From: Ectopseudomonas composti
GTDB lineage: Bacteria > Pseudomonadota > Gammaproteobacteria > Pseudomonadales > Pseudomonadaceae
Assembly (NCBI RefSeq): GCF_900115475.1
Contig: NZ_FOWP01000006.1
Location: forward strand, 124,001-188,000
Length of the DNA: 64,000 nucleotides
Reading direction: 5' to 3'
Part shown: piece by piece, positions 42,354 through 50,114 of the stretch
Layout of the letters: each line of letters begins with the position of its first letter
How positions within the stretch are numbered: position 1 is the first letter of the stretch
Program-made: the position numbers and the translations under genes
Notes under the pieces: generated by a model
The model's input: the letters and a program-made list of their open reading frames with translations, nothing else
Told to the model about the DNA's origin: nothing
Database searches by the model: none

Positions 42354-43348
42354 CCGTCAAAAAGCAGCCCGACGGCCGATGGCTTGCAGACGTCCAGCCC
42401 ATCCGTGGCCAGCGCTTTCGCAAGCTGTTCAAGACCAAGGCAGAGGCCCAGCGCTACGAGCAATACATCACCGCCAACAAGGCCGCTGACCCAGCCTGGA
42501 ACCCCAAGGCTCAGGATCGCCGCCGACTCTCGGAGCTGGTTGGTCTGTGGTTCGATCTGCACGGCCATATGCTCAAGGATGGTGAGCGCAGAAAGGCCAA
42601 GCTCGATGCCCTGTGCGTTCGCCTACGCGACCCCATCGCCATGAAGCTTGACCCGGCCACTTACGCCCATGATCGCCGCTTGCGGGCAGAAGCAGGCATC
42701 ACACCCAAGACGCTGAACAACGAACTCGGATACATCCGGGCAGTGTTCAACGAGCTGCGAGGCCTTGGCCAGATCGATTACGCCAATCCCCTGGAGCTGA
42801 TGAAGCCTTACAAGATCGAAGAACGGGAACTGTCCTGGCTGACCCAGGAACAGATAGCCGATCTGCTGACCGCCATTCGCGAAGGCTGCGACAACCCACA
42901 CGTCGAACCAATTGTGCTGCTCTGTCTGGCCACTGGTGCTCGATGGTCAGAGGCGGAAGGTTTGGCACCATCGAGGCTCCGCAATGGCGCTGTGACCTAC
43001 AGCAAGACCAAATCCAGCAAGGTGCGAACCGTGCCGATCCAGCCCGAGCTGGAAGCGTTCATTCGTGATCACTGGAAGCGTCACGGCCAATTCACCGGGG
43101 CTATCACGTCGTTCCGTCGAGCCTTGAGCCGATCCGGCATCGTGCTGCCGAAAGGGCAGGCCAGCCACGCACTCCGCCACACCTTCGCCAGCCACTTCAT
43201 GCAGAAGGGCGGGAACATCCTCACGCTACAGAAAATCCTGGGCCACTCCAGCTTGGCCATGACCATGCGCTATGCGCACTTGGCACCGGAGCATCTGGCG
43301 GAAGCCTTGAGGTTGAACCCACTTGCAGGCTGCTTCGGGTCTAATTGA
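42350..43348 (+). CDS. Tyrosine recombinase (Pf-type integrase)
   Basis: A 332-residue phage integrase. N-terminal arm-binding region (TVKKQPDGRWLADVQPIRGQRFRKLFKTKAEAQRYEQY), core-binding domain, and catalytic domain with Arg in LATGARWSEAEGL, Lys near SSKVRTVPI, HALRHTFASHF (His-x-x-Arg), LGHSSLAMTMRYAHL (His and nucleophilic Tyr). The ATG overlaps the rep stop by 4 bp. It catalyses site-specific integration at the 3' end of ssrA, 400 bp downstream, and a truncated homologue occurs at 34833-35240. Confidence 0.95.
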   Translation: MTVKKQPDGRWLADVQPIRGQRFRKLFKTKAEAQRYEQYITANKAADPAWNPKAQDRRRLSELVGLWFDLHGHMLKDGERRKAKLDALCVRLRDPIAMKLDPATYAHDRRLRAEAGITPKTLNNELGYIRAVFNELRGLGQIDYANPLELMKPYKIEERELSWLTQEQIADLLTAIREGCDNPHVEPIVLLCLATGARWSEAEGLAPSRLRNGAVTYSKTKSSKVRTVPIQPELEAFIRDHWKRHGQFTGAITSFRRALSRSGIVLPKGQASHALRHTFASHFMQKGGNILTLQKILGHSSLAMTMRYAHLAPEHLAEALRLNPLAGCFGSN

Positions 43349-43436
43349 GCTTCGCCAGCAAGGAATCAGATTTCTGGCCGTTGCTCCACCGTTCTTCGTA
43401 GAATCGCTGAGATAATCAAGAACAGGAGCTACAGCG

Positions 43437-43664
43437 ATGTCTACACCGATCATCAAATTCATGGATTTGGCTTTGGGTGATCGCTTTCGTATTGAAGGCG
43501 ATGAGAAGCATCTTTTGCTAACCAAGATTGATAACCAGCGTGCCCGCACCCATTGCATGCTTGGTATCCAGAATGAGTTATACGGCCAGGAAAGTGACCC
43601 GATCGTTCATGTCGAGGCTGATTGGGCGGTGAAATTTGTACCCGTTGCAGTTGATCTCTCGTGA
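43437..43664 (+). CDS. Small hypothetical protein at the integrase-distal end of the element
   Basis: A 75-residue protein preceded by AGGAG at 8 nt. IIKFMDLALGDRFRIEGDEKHLLLTKIDNQRARTHC suggests a compact beta-barrel-like domain. It lies between integrase and att, where some Pf prophages carry toxin-antitoxin genes and where the older remnant carries the YodC-like pair. No function is assignable. Confidence 0.65.
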   Translation: MSTPIIKFMDLALGDRFRIEGDEKHLLLTKIDNQRARTHCMLGIQNELYGQESDPIVHVEADWAVKFVPVAVDLS

Positions 43665-43698
43665 CACTTTCGGGACAGTCAGAACCCTAAAAAACACA

Positions 43699-43733
43699 AA
43701 ACCCCTGAAATTCACTAGGAAAATCAGGGGTTT
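43699..43733. terminator. ssrA terminator hairpin supplied by the element
   Basis: Arms AAACCCCTGA (43699-43708) and TCAGGGGTTT (43724-43733). On the minus strand this lies 15 bp past the tmRNA 3' end and is followed by a T-rich run, a standard intrinsic terminator for ssrA. It could also end the plus-strand small gene at 43437. Confidence 0.8.
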
Positions 43734-43746
43734 ATGCTTTCTTGAA

Positions 43747-43773
43747 TTGGTGGAGCCGGGGGGATTTGAACCC
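43747..43773 (+). other. Right attachment site within the ssrA 3' end
   Basis: A 27-bp sequence shared with 35823-35848, differing by one base. It covers the tmRNA acceptor/T-arm segment ending in the 3' CCA, so integration keeps the gene whole. This is the usual target of Pf-type and many other integrases. Confidence 0.8.
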
Positions 43774-44139
43774 CCGTCCGCCAGTTCTCCACTGTCGGTA
43801 CTACATGCTTAGCCGTGTCTATTGAGTTAACCCTCAGCCGCCCGACGGGCAGGGTGCATTGGGCGAGTTGTGTAAGTTTTAGCCACTTCGTCCACAACGT
43901 ACTACGCGGCGATCCTGTTCTGCATGACAATCACTTCAGGTTTACAGGCATCCCCTAGTGATCGCTGGAGCCGAAGCTACCAGAAGGACTAGTCGCGCCG
44001 CTTACGCAGCGAGAGCGTAGCCCTCGTAGTTTTCGTCATTGGCAACTATAGAAAGTTGCAACAGTTTATTTACGACTTCTGTTACCAAGTCGGCATGCAC
44101 CTCGAGCTTCGCTACCGGCGTCGAATCCTAATCGGCCCC
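43748..44139 (-). ncRNA. ssrA: Transfer-messenger RNA (tmRNA)
   Basis: A 392-nt tmRNA on the minus strand. The 5' end GGGGCCGATTAGGATTCGAC and the 3' end with GGGGGTTCAAATCCCCCCG and GGCTCCACCA form the tRNA-like domain. The tag reading frame at 44043-44002 codes for ANDENYEGYALAA and a stop. It rescues stalled ribosomes with SmpB and directs the tagged proteins to proteases. The 3' end is the target of two Pf-type insertions. Confidence 0.97.
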
Positions 44140-44267
44140 AAAACTTTTCGGTTACAGATAAGACGTGGAGTGTACGGCAAAGGTTCCTCAGCGTCGACTG
44201 CGGATTCCGCCTGAGGAGGCTATGATGGCGCCTCGCATCAGCCCGCGCCCTCTGCAAAGGAGCCGTA

Positions 44268-47183
44268 ATGCCGAGTTCTAGCCGCTACCCTCTCCGTCAG
44301 TGGATCTGGCGTGCGTTTGTGCAAAGCGCGCTGATCCCGCTGATTCTGGTGGAGTCGGTACTGATTGCGGTGTACCTGCTGAGCAACCAGGCGATTCGCG
44401 ATGCACAGATCGGCCACCTGCAGGAGGCGGCGGTCAAGGACTTGGCAAGCGCGGCGTTGCGTGAGGGGCAGATTATCGACGGTCGCCTGCGTTCGATCGA
44501 GTCGCTGGTGCAGGTGTACCGCGATGCCGCCCACAAGGCCCTGTTCGATACCCGCTTCCAGGCCGACGACCTCGAGCGTCAGCGTCACGCCGTGACCGAC
44601 AACGGCGTCTTCTACACCCGCAGCGACGACGGGCGCGCAGCCTCCTTCTATGCCAACAGCACGCCTCTGGCGCAGCAGGATCACGCCAAGGTGATGCGCC
44701 TGTCGCAGCTCGATCCGCTGATGCGTTCGATCCGCCAGGCCAACCCGCTGGTAGCGGCCCTGTATTTCAATACCTGGGATAGCTACAACCGCATTTACCC
44801 CTGGTTCGACACGCCCGCGCAGTATCCCCATGACATGGTGATACCCGATTACAACTTCTATTACCTGGCTGACGCCAAGCACAACCCGCAACGCAAGGTG
44901 ATGTGGACCGACGTGTATCTCGACCCTGCCGGCTTGGGCTGGATGATGTCGGCCATCGCCCCGGTGTATCGCGAGGATTTTCTCGAGGGCGTGGTCGGTC
45001 TCGACGTGACCGTCGGCCAGATACTGGGTGAGATCGCCGAGCTCAACGTGCCCTGGCAGGGCTACGCGATGTTGGTCAGCCATGACCACAACATCATGGC
45101 GCTGCCGAAAGCCGGGGAGCTGGACTTCGGCCTGCGTGAGCTGACCCAGTATTCCTACGATGAAGCCGTGCGCCGCGAGGTGCTCAAGCCTGAAGACTTC
45201 AACCTGGCCAAGCGCGAGGGCATGGCCTCGCTGCTGCAGGCGATGAACGAAGGCGATGGTAACGTGCAGGAGGTGTTGCTCGGCGGTCGCAAGCAACTGG
45301 TGGCCTGGAGCGAGATTCCGCAGACCGGCTGGCGCTTGTTGCTGGTGGTGGACGAGGAGCAGATCTTCCATGACACCAACCAACTGGCCGAGCGCTACCT
45401 GCAGATCGGTTATCTGCTGATCGCCGGCCTGGCCGGGTTCTACCTGCTGTTCTTCGCCCTGATGTGGCTGCGCTCGCGCAACCTGAGCAACCAACTGGCG
45501 CGCCCTATCAACGGCATCGTCGACATGGCCGCCAGCCTCGGTCAGGGCCAGTACCTGCCAGCCGCACCGGACAGTCATATTGCCGAGGTCAGCCGCCTGG
45601 CCGATGCCGTGCAGCAGGCCGGCAAGCAGCTGAAAGCCAGCGAGCATGAGCGGCAGGAGGCGCAGAGCATCCTGCAGCTGGTGCTGGAGAGCACCACGGA
45701 AAGCCTCTGGCAGATCGATGCCACTGCGCTGACCATCGAACTTAGCGAACGGTTCGTGCGACGTTTTGGTCTGGGGGCAACGCTGCTGACGTTGAGCGAG
45801 TTCAACCAGCGCGTGCACCCGGACGACCTGGAACGCTTGCGTCATCTGCGCAAGCTGTTTGCCGACAGTGGCGAAGAATACTTCGACGCTGAGTATCGCT
45901 ACCTCGATTGCCGTGGCGAGTACCTCTGGCTGCTGAGTCGTGGCAAGGTCCTGTCGCGTGACGAGAGCGGCTGGCCGCTGCGCATCGCCGGCACGCACGT
46001 CGACATCACCCGGCTCAAGCAGGTGCAGGAGGAGTTGCGTCACGCCAGCCTGGAAGCGCTCGCCGCCAGCCAGGCCAAGAGCCGCTTCCTGTCGAGCATG
46101 AGCCACGAACTGCGCACGCCGCTCAACGCCATCCATGGTTTCGCTCAACTGATCGAGATGGAGGTGCAGGACAAGCAGGACGCCAAACTGGAGACCGATT
46201 ACTCGCGCGAGATCGTCAGCGCCAGCCGCCATCTCACCTCGCTGGTCGATGACATCCTCGACTTGTCGAGCATCGAGAGTCGGCGCCAGCAGTTGCAGTT
46301 CCAGCCGATCGAGATCGGCAGCCTGCTCAAGGGCTGTGCCGAACTGGTGCAGCCCGAAGTGCAGCAAAAACAGCTGCAAATGCAGGTGATGGAGGCGGCC
46401 GATCCGCCGTTGTTCGTGCAGGGCGACCCACGCCGGGTAAGGCAGATTCTGCTCAACCTGCTGTCCAACGCGATCAAGTACAACAGCCCACGCGGGATGA
46501 TCCGCATGGGCTATGAGGTGCGCACCGACTGCGTACGCCTGTGGGTCGACGACACCGGGCCAGGGCTGTCGAGCGAGCAACAGACGCAGCTGTTCCAGCC
46601 GTTCCAGCGCCTCGGCCGCGAGAGCTCGAACATTCCGGGTACCGGTATCGGGCTGGTGCTGTGCCGCGAGTTGGCCACGCTGATGGATGGCGAGATCGGC
46701 GTGCGCAGCGAGGCGGGGGTGGGCAGTCGCTTCTGGCTCGACATCCCCAGTGCGGCAAGCCCTGAAGGCCCGGACAACGAGGCGGACGCGGTGCCAACGC
46801 AGAGCGTCAAGAGCCTGGTACAGGTGTTGTGCGTGGAGGATCACCCGGCCTGCATGAAGATTCTGCAGGCATCGTTGCGTGAGTTTGCCGAAGTCAGCGG
46901 CGTGAGCTCCTGCAAGCGGGCGCTGGCCGAATTGCAGAACAGTACACCTGCGCTGGTCTTGCTGGATATCGACCTGCCCGATGGCAGCGGGCTGGAGGTG
47001 CTCGACGCCATGCGCGCCGAGCCGCGCTTGCGTGATGTGCCAGTGATGGTGATCAGCGCCGTGGCCGACGCTCGCTTGTTCGAGGATGCCCGGGCGCGCG
47101 GCGCATCGGCCTGCCTGAGCAAGCCGGTGGATCTGCAGGAGGTCAGGCAGGTGGCGCTGGGTCTGCTTTATAGCGGCTTCTGA
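44268..47183 (+). CDS. Cache-domain hybrid sensor histidine kinase
   Basis: A 971-residue membrane kinase. Order: TM1 (residues 20-40), a dCache-type periplasmic sensor (about 45-380, [20 protein letters not shown]), TM2, HAMP-like linker, PAS (about 475-590), HisKA with [17 protein letters not shown], HATPase ([27 protein letters not shown]) and a C-terminal receiver with intact Asp ([18 protein letters not shown]) and Lys (LSKPVDL). AAGGAG precedes the ATG. It has a close relative at 60048-62537. The signal is unknown; the output partner may be the HD-GYP regulator there. Confidence 0.93.
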   Translation: MPSSSRYPLRQWIWRAFVQSALIPLILVESVLIAVYLLSNQAIRDAQIGHLQEAAVKDLASAALREGQIIDGRLRSIESLVQVYRDAAHKALFDTRFQADDLERQRHAVTDNGVFYTRSDDGRAASFYANSTPLAQQDHAKVMRLSQLDPLMRSIRQANPLVAALYFNTWDSYNRIYPWFDTPAQYPHDMVIPDYNFYYLADAKHNPQRKVMWTDVYLDPAGLGWMMSAIAPVYREDFLEGVVGLDVTVGQILGEIAELNVPWQGYAMLVSHDHNIMALPKAGELDFGLRELTQYSYDEAVRREVLKPEDFNLAKREGMASLLQAMNEGDGNVQEVLLGGRKQLVAWSEIPQTGWRLLLVVDEEQIFHDTNQLAERYLQIGYLLIAGLAGFYLLFFALMWLRSRNLSNQLARPINGIVDMAASLGQGQYLPAAPDSHIAEVSRLADAVQQAGKQLKASEHERQEAQSILQLVLESTTESLWQIDATALTIELSERFVRRFGLGATLLTLSEFNQRVHPDDLERLRHLRKLFADSGEEYFDAEYRYLDCRGEYLWLLSRGKVLSRDESGWPLRIAGTHVDITRLKQVQEELRHASLEALAASQAKSRFLSSMSHELRTPLNAIHGFAQLIEMEVQDKQDAKLETDYSREIVSASRHLTSLVDDILDLSSIESRRQQLQFQPIEIGSLLKGCAELVQPEVQQKQLQMQVMEAADPPLFVQGDPRRVRQILLNLLSNAIKYNSPRGMIRMGYEVRTDCVRLWVDDTGPGLSSEQQTQLFQPFQRLGRESSNIPGTGIGLVLCRELATLMDGEIGVRSEAGVGSRFWLDIPSAASPEGPDNEADAVPTQSVKSLVQVLCVEDHPACMKILQASLREFAEVSGVSSCKRALAELQNSTPALVLLDIDLPDGSGLEVLDAMRAEPRLRDVPVMVISAVADARLFEDARARGASACLSKPVDLQEVRQVALGLLYSGF

Positions 47184-47187
47184 CCGC

Positions 47188-47433
47188 TCACTCGCTGGCC
47201 GACAGCAGATCCAGGGCCTCGCCGAGTACCTTGACCGACTCGGCGTGATCGCCGGCCTTGTGCAGGGCTTCACCTTCGGCGCGCAGTTCCTTGACCTTGG
47301 CCAGCACCTCGGGGTCGGAGGGTGGATCGCTTTGCAGCAGCGCATCGATCTTGGCCATGTCTTGCGGGCAGTGCATGGCCCACAGCGGCAGGCTGATCAG
47401 GACAGCGGCGACAAACATGAGCGTGCGACGCAT
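47188..47433 (-). CDS. Small conserved periplasmic protein
   Basis: An 81-residue protein with a signal peptide (MRRTLMFVAAVLISLPLWA) and a mature helical part HCPQDMAKIDALLQSDPP ... VLAKVKELRAEGEALHKAGDHAESVKVLGEALDLL, which resembles a single helical hairpin such as a half TPR. It is convergent with the kinase gene, with only 4 bp between stops. Function unknown. Confidence 0.75.
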   Translation of the reverse strand: MRRTLMFVAAVLISLPLWAMHCPQDMAKIDALLQSDPPSDPEVLAKVKELRAEGEALHKAGDHAESVKVLGEALDLLSASE

Positions 47434-47498
47434 GATGAGTCTCCAGAAACGGGCGGCAGGAACTTCAGTATAGAAGTCCGCCGCCTGCGCGCTGCTGC

Positions 47499-49352
47499 TC
47501 AGTAGTGATACCAGCGCAGCTCCAGCTTCACCTCGTTGACCGGGCTGGCGAGTTGGCTGAATTCACGCTGAGCGCTCAGGCGCAGGCCGAGGTTGCGTGA
47601 GACTTCCCATTGCTGGTTGAGCGACAGGCGTCGCCGCACTTCGCCATTGTGGAAATAGTCGCCTGTGGCTTCCAGGGTCATGTTGCCCAGCGGGTTGCGC
47701 CAGAGCAGGCCGCTGTTGAAGCCCAGCGCCGGGGAGATTACGGCAGCGAAATCCTCGTTGTATTCCAGGCGCGCGGTGCCGAGGGCGAAGCCGAGCAGGT
47801 CGTCATGTAACTGCCAGGTGGCGCCGGCACCGCCGCTGATATGGCCGACCAGCGGGGTGTCGCCGTCCTCGCCGAGCACGCGCTCCAGACCACCACCGAC
47901 CTGCCAGGAAAGCGGCTGCAGCAGGGCGTTGCGCGGCGTCAGCGAGCGTATGTTGGCCAGGTCCAGGCGTTGCAGCTGCCAGTGGTTGTTCTCGTACTGA
48001 CGCAGCTTGAGCTGGAAGATCTCGATCTGCGCGCCGAGCGGGAATCCATCGAGGTTGTCGGTGAGATCGTGGTACGCCATGCGCAAGCCGTACTCGGCAA
48101 AAGCACGATCATCACGGCTGCCACCAGCCAGTTGCCAGGTGCGTGATTCGTGGCCTTCCTCAGGCAGCGGCGGGCGTTCGACTTGCAGCGGCGGCGGCGG
48201 GTTGCGATTGATCGCGCCGAGCAACTGGAAGCTGCGCTGGGCATTGCTGCTGCGCTCTTCATCGTTGGCGTGGTAACGCACCAGGCGGAAGGCAGCGTCC
48301 TGAATCAGCGCGCGGCGTTCTGCCGGCAGGGCGAGAAAGTCGCTGTCGTCGAGTTGCGCCGGGTCTTGGCTCAGGCGCAGGACCCAGGCCTGTTCGTCAT
48401 GCTCGAGTGGTTCGGCGCGCGCCAGCAGTTCGCGTTCGCGGGAGGGGCGATAGTCGATGCGTTCGATCAGCCCGGCGTCCTTCACGGCGCGCACCGTGTC
48501 GGTGGGGATGGCAGTCAGCGGGAAGTGCTCGGTCAGTTCGATGCCGGGGCGGGCGATTTCCAGCAGCTCCAGCAGGCGGTACGAGCAGTTCTCGTCAAAG
48601 AAGAAGTAGTCGAAGCGGATCTGCTTGAGCTCCCAGACGTGTTCGACCATGCGCGCGGTTTCTTCCGGCGTCAGGTTCAGCCGGTACTCCCACAGGTCGC
48701 GGTTTTCCAGGCGGTTGTATTCGCTGAGTTTCTCGCGATACGGCACCAGGGCGAACAGGCCGGGATAGCCGCCCATCAGGCCGCGCCAGGCATAGAGGAT
48801 GCTGTTGTCGTCGCCTTCGATGAAGGCGCCGAAATTCAGTGCGTAGCTCAGCAGTGCGGTGTTGTGGCTGTCGATATCGGCTTGGTCGATGCGCAGCAGG
48901 GTGTGGCCGAACATCGACGACGGGCTGTTCAGGTAGGCTGCCGGGAACACCAGCACCGTGCTGTGCGGATTGACGTCGGCGAACCAGTTTCGATATTCGG
49001 CGCAGTCCGGGCGGGGCAGGTCATCGAGCCGTAGTTGCGCTTTGAGCCAACGGGTACGTGCCGGGTAGACACACTGCGGGTGGCGGTCGCCCAGTTCGGC
49101 GGGCTGGTACAGCGCCTTGAGGGTTGCCTGTAGCTCGGCGGCCGGGTCGCTTGCGCCGTGTTCTGCGAGAAAGAAGTCGTCGTCGTCGACGTAGCTGCGC
49201 CAGCCGCCGAGCTTGCCGGTTTCGTAGTGACCGAGGGCGATCCAGTAGGGATCGTCGGCCAGTTGTTCGACCGTGGCGGCATGTAGGGGAAGGCTAAGGC
49301 TCAGGGCGAGGACGGCGAATATCCGTTTCAAGGTCGCTGTTCTTCTGGTCAT
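47499..49352 (-). CDS. DUF4105 (Lnb N-terminal-like) exported protein
   Basis: A 617-residue protein with a signal peptide (about 26 residues) and the DUF4105 domain: ADVNPHSTVLVFPAAYLNSPSSMFGHTLLRID, YALNFGAFIEGDDNSILYAWRGLMGGYPGLFALVPYREKLSEYNRLENRDLWEYRL and FFFDENCSYRLLELLEIARP. The C-terminal third has outer-membrane beta-barrel character, ending in KLELRWYHY. DUF4105 is related to a cysteine-peptidase-like fold, with Cys in ENCSYRLL and the His in MFGHTLLRI as possible active-site residues (inference). Confidence 0.85.
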   Translation of the reverse strand: MTRRTATLKRIFAVLALSLSLPLHAATVEQLADDPYWIALGHYETGKLGGWRSYVDDDDFFLAEHGASDPAAELQATLKALYQPAELGDRHPQCVYPARTRWLKAQLRLDDLPRPDCAEYRNWFADVNPHSTVLVFPAAYLNSPSSMFGHTLLRIDQADIDSHNTALLSYALNFGAFIEGDDNSILYAWRGLMGGYPGLFALVPYREKLSEYNRLENRDLWEYRLNLTPEETARMVEHVWELKQIRFDYFFFDENCSYRLLELLEIARPGIELTEHFPLTAIPTDTVRAVKDAGLIERIDYRPSRERELLARAEPLEHDEQAWVLRLSQDPAQLDDSDFLALPAERRALIQDAAFRLVRYHANDEERSSNAQRSFQLLGAINRNPPPPLQVERPPLPEEGHESRTWQLAGGSRDDRAFAEYGLRMAYHDLTDNLDGFPLGAQIEIFQLKLRQYENNHWQLQRLDLANIRSLTPRNALLQPLSWQVGGGLERVLGEDGDTPLVGHISGGAGATWQLHDDLLGFALGTARLEYNEDFAAVISPALGFNSGLLWRNPLGNMTLEATGDYFHNGEVRRRLSLNQQWEVSRNLGLRLSAQREFSQLASPVNEVKLELRWYHY

Positions 49353-49496
49353 GGCGATGGCCGAGCTTTGGCCAGGCTGCCGACTGGTGTCAAGGCAGTC
49401 GACGCCGGTATTTCGCGCAAGTGCTGATCGGCGTCAGTCATGGGTATTGCGCTGGCTATCACACTGAGCGCTCTTCATTAGGCAAGGAGATTGCTC

Positions 49497-49841
49497 ATGG
49501 CTCACCGTGATGTGCTGGACGCTCTGCTGCATGACTACACGACCCGGGCCGAGGCGATTCGCCGCGACCTGGGGCGCAGCCACTCGGCGGATTTCGCCGA
49601 ACAGGCGCAGCAGCGGCAGAACGATGAAGTGCTCGACGCCCTGCTGGCCGAGGCTGAACATGGACTGCTGCTGGTACGACAGGCCAAGCAGCGCCTTGCA
49701 GAAGGCCGCTATGGCGAGTGCCTGTGCTGCGGCGAGCCGATCGAGGCGGCGCGCCTGGCAGCTTTGCCGATAGCCGAGTACTGCCTGCTCTGCACTGAGG
49801 ATCTTGGCGATGCCGGCAACCAGGCGAGCGGGTTGAGATAG
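49497..49841 (+). CDS. TraR/DksA-type zinc-finger protein
   Basis: A 114-residue DksA-like protein: an N-terminal coiled-coil (VLDALLHDYTTRAEAIRRDLGRSHSADFAEQAQQRQNDEVLDALLAEAEHGLLLVRQAKQRL) and a C4 zinc finger CLCC-x17-CLLC. It would bind the RNA polymerase secondary channel. AGGAG lies 7 nt before the ATG at 49497; the TTG at 49491 overlaps that spacing. The 273 bp after it (49842-50114) hold no gene that I can see. Confidence 0.88.
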   Translation: MAHRDVLDALLHDYTTRAEAIRRDLGRSHSADFAEQAQQRQNDEVLDALLAEAEHGLLLVRQAKQRLAEGRYGECLCCGEPIEAARLAALPIAEYCLLCTEDLGDAGNQASGLR

Positions 49842-50114
49842 CGCACACAGCGAGCAGCGGTCGGTGACCGGCATTGCCATCGACCTGCTGCCGCGTAGTG
49901 TGCGCTTGGCGGATAGGGCGCCGGCGTCCGGGTGGGCGGATGCCGGTGATTGGCTCTGAGTGTGGCGGCTTTTGCGCAGGCGAGGGTGACGGGGCGCTGA
50001 TTCTCGGCTCGGATTTTTCATCCCGAGCTGAATCAAGCCTTGATCCCTTTCGCGCCACAGGCCCAGAATCACACCATGTTTTGCGGAAACTTCCGCCCGC
50101 TATAAGGATCGCCA

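Larger units (their letters stand above)
35823..43773. mobile_element. Pf-type integrative element at ssrA lacking virion genes
   Basis: About 7.9 kb bounded by near-identical 26/27-bp att copies. Right part, in the order of Pf phages: divergent repressor, excisionase-like, Arc-like, helix-turn-helix protein, hypothetical, then rep and int overlapping by 4 bp next to the ssrA end. Where Pf phages carry single-strand binding, coat, adsorption and Zot-type genes, only about 0.5 kb separates 40560 from rep at 41073. The left 3.5 kb is AT-rich cargo. The 581 bp from 35849 to 36429 hold no convincing gene. Confidence 0.8.

Noticed and set aside
44238..47345. A 1035-residue open frame on the minus strand opposite the histidine kinase
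   Set aside because: It is antisense to a kinase with clear domains, is rich in His/Gln/Arg as expected from a GC-rich shadow, and has no ribosome site or family match.
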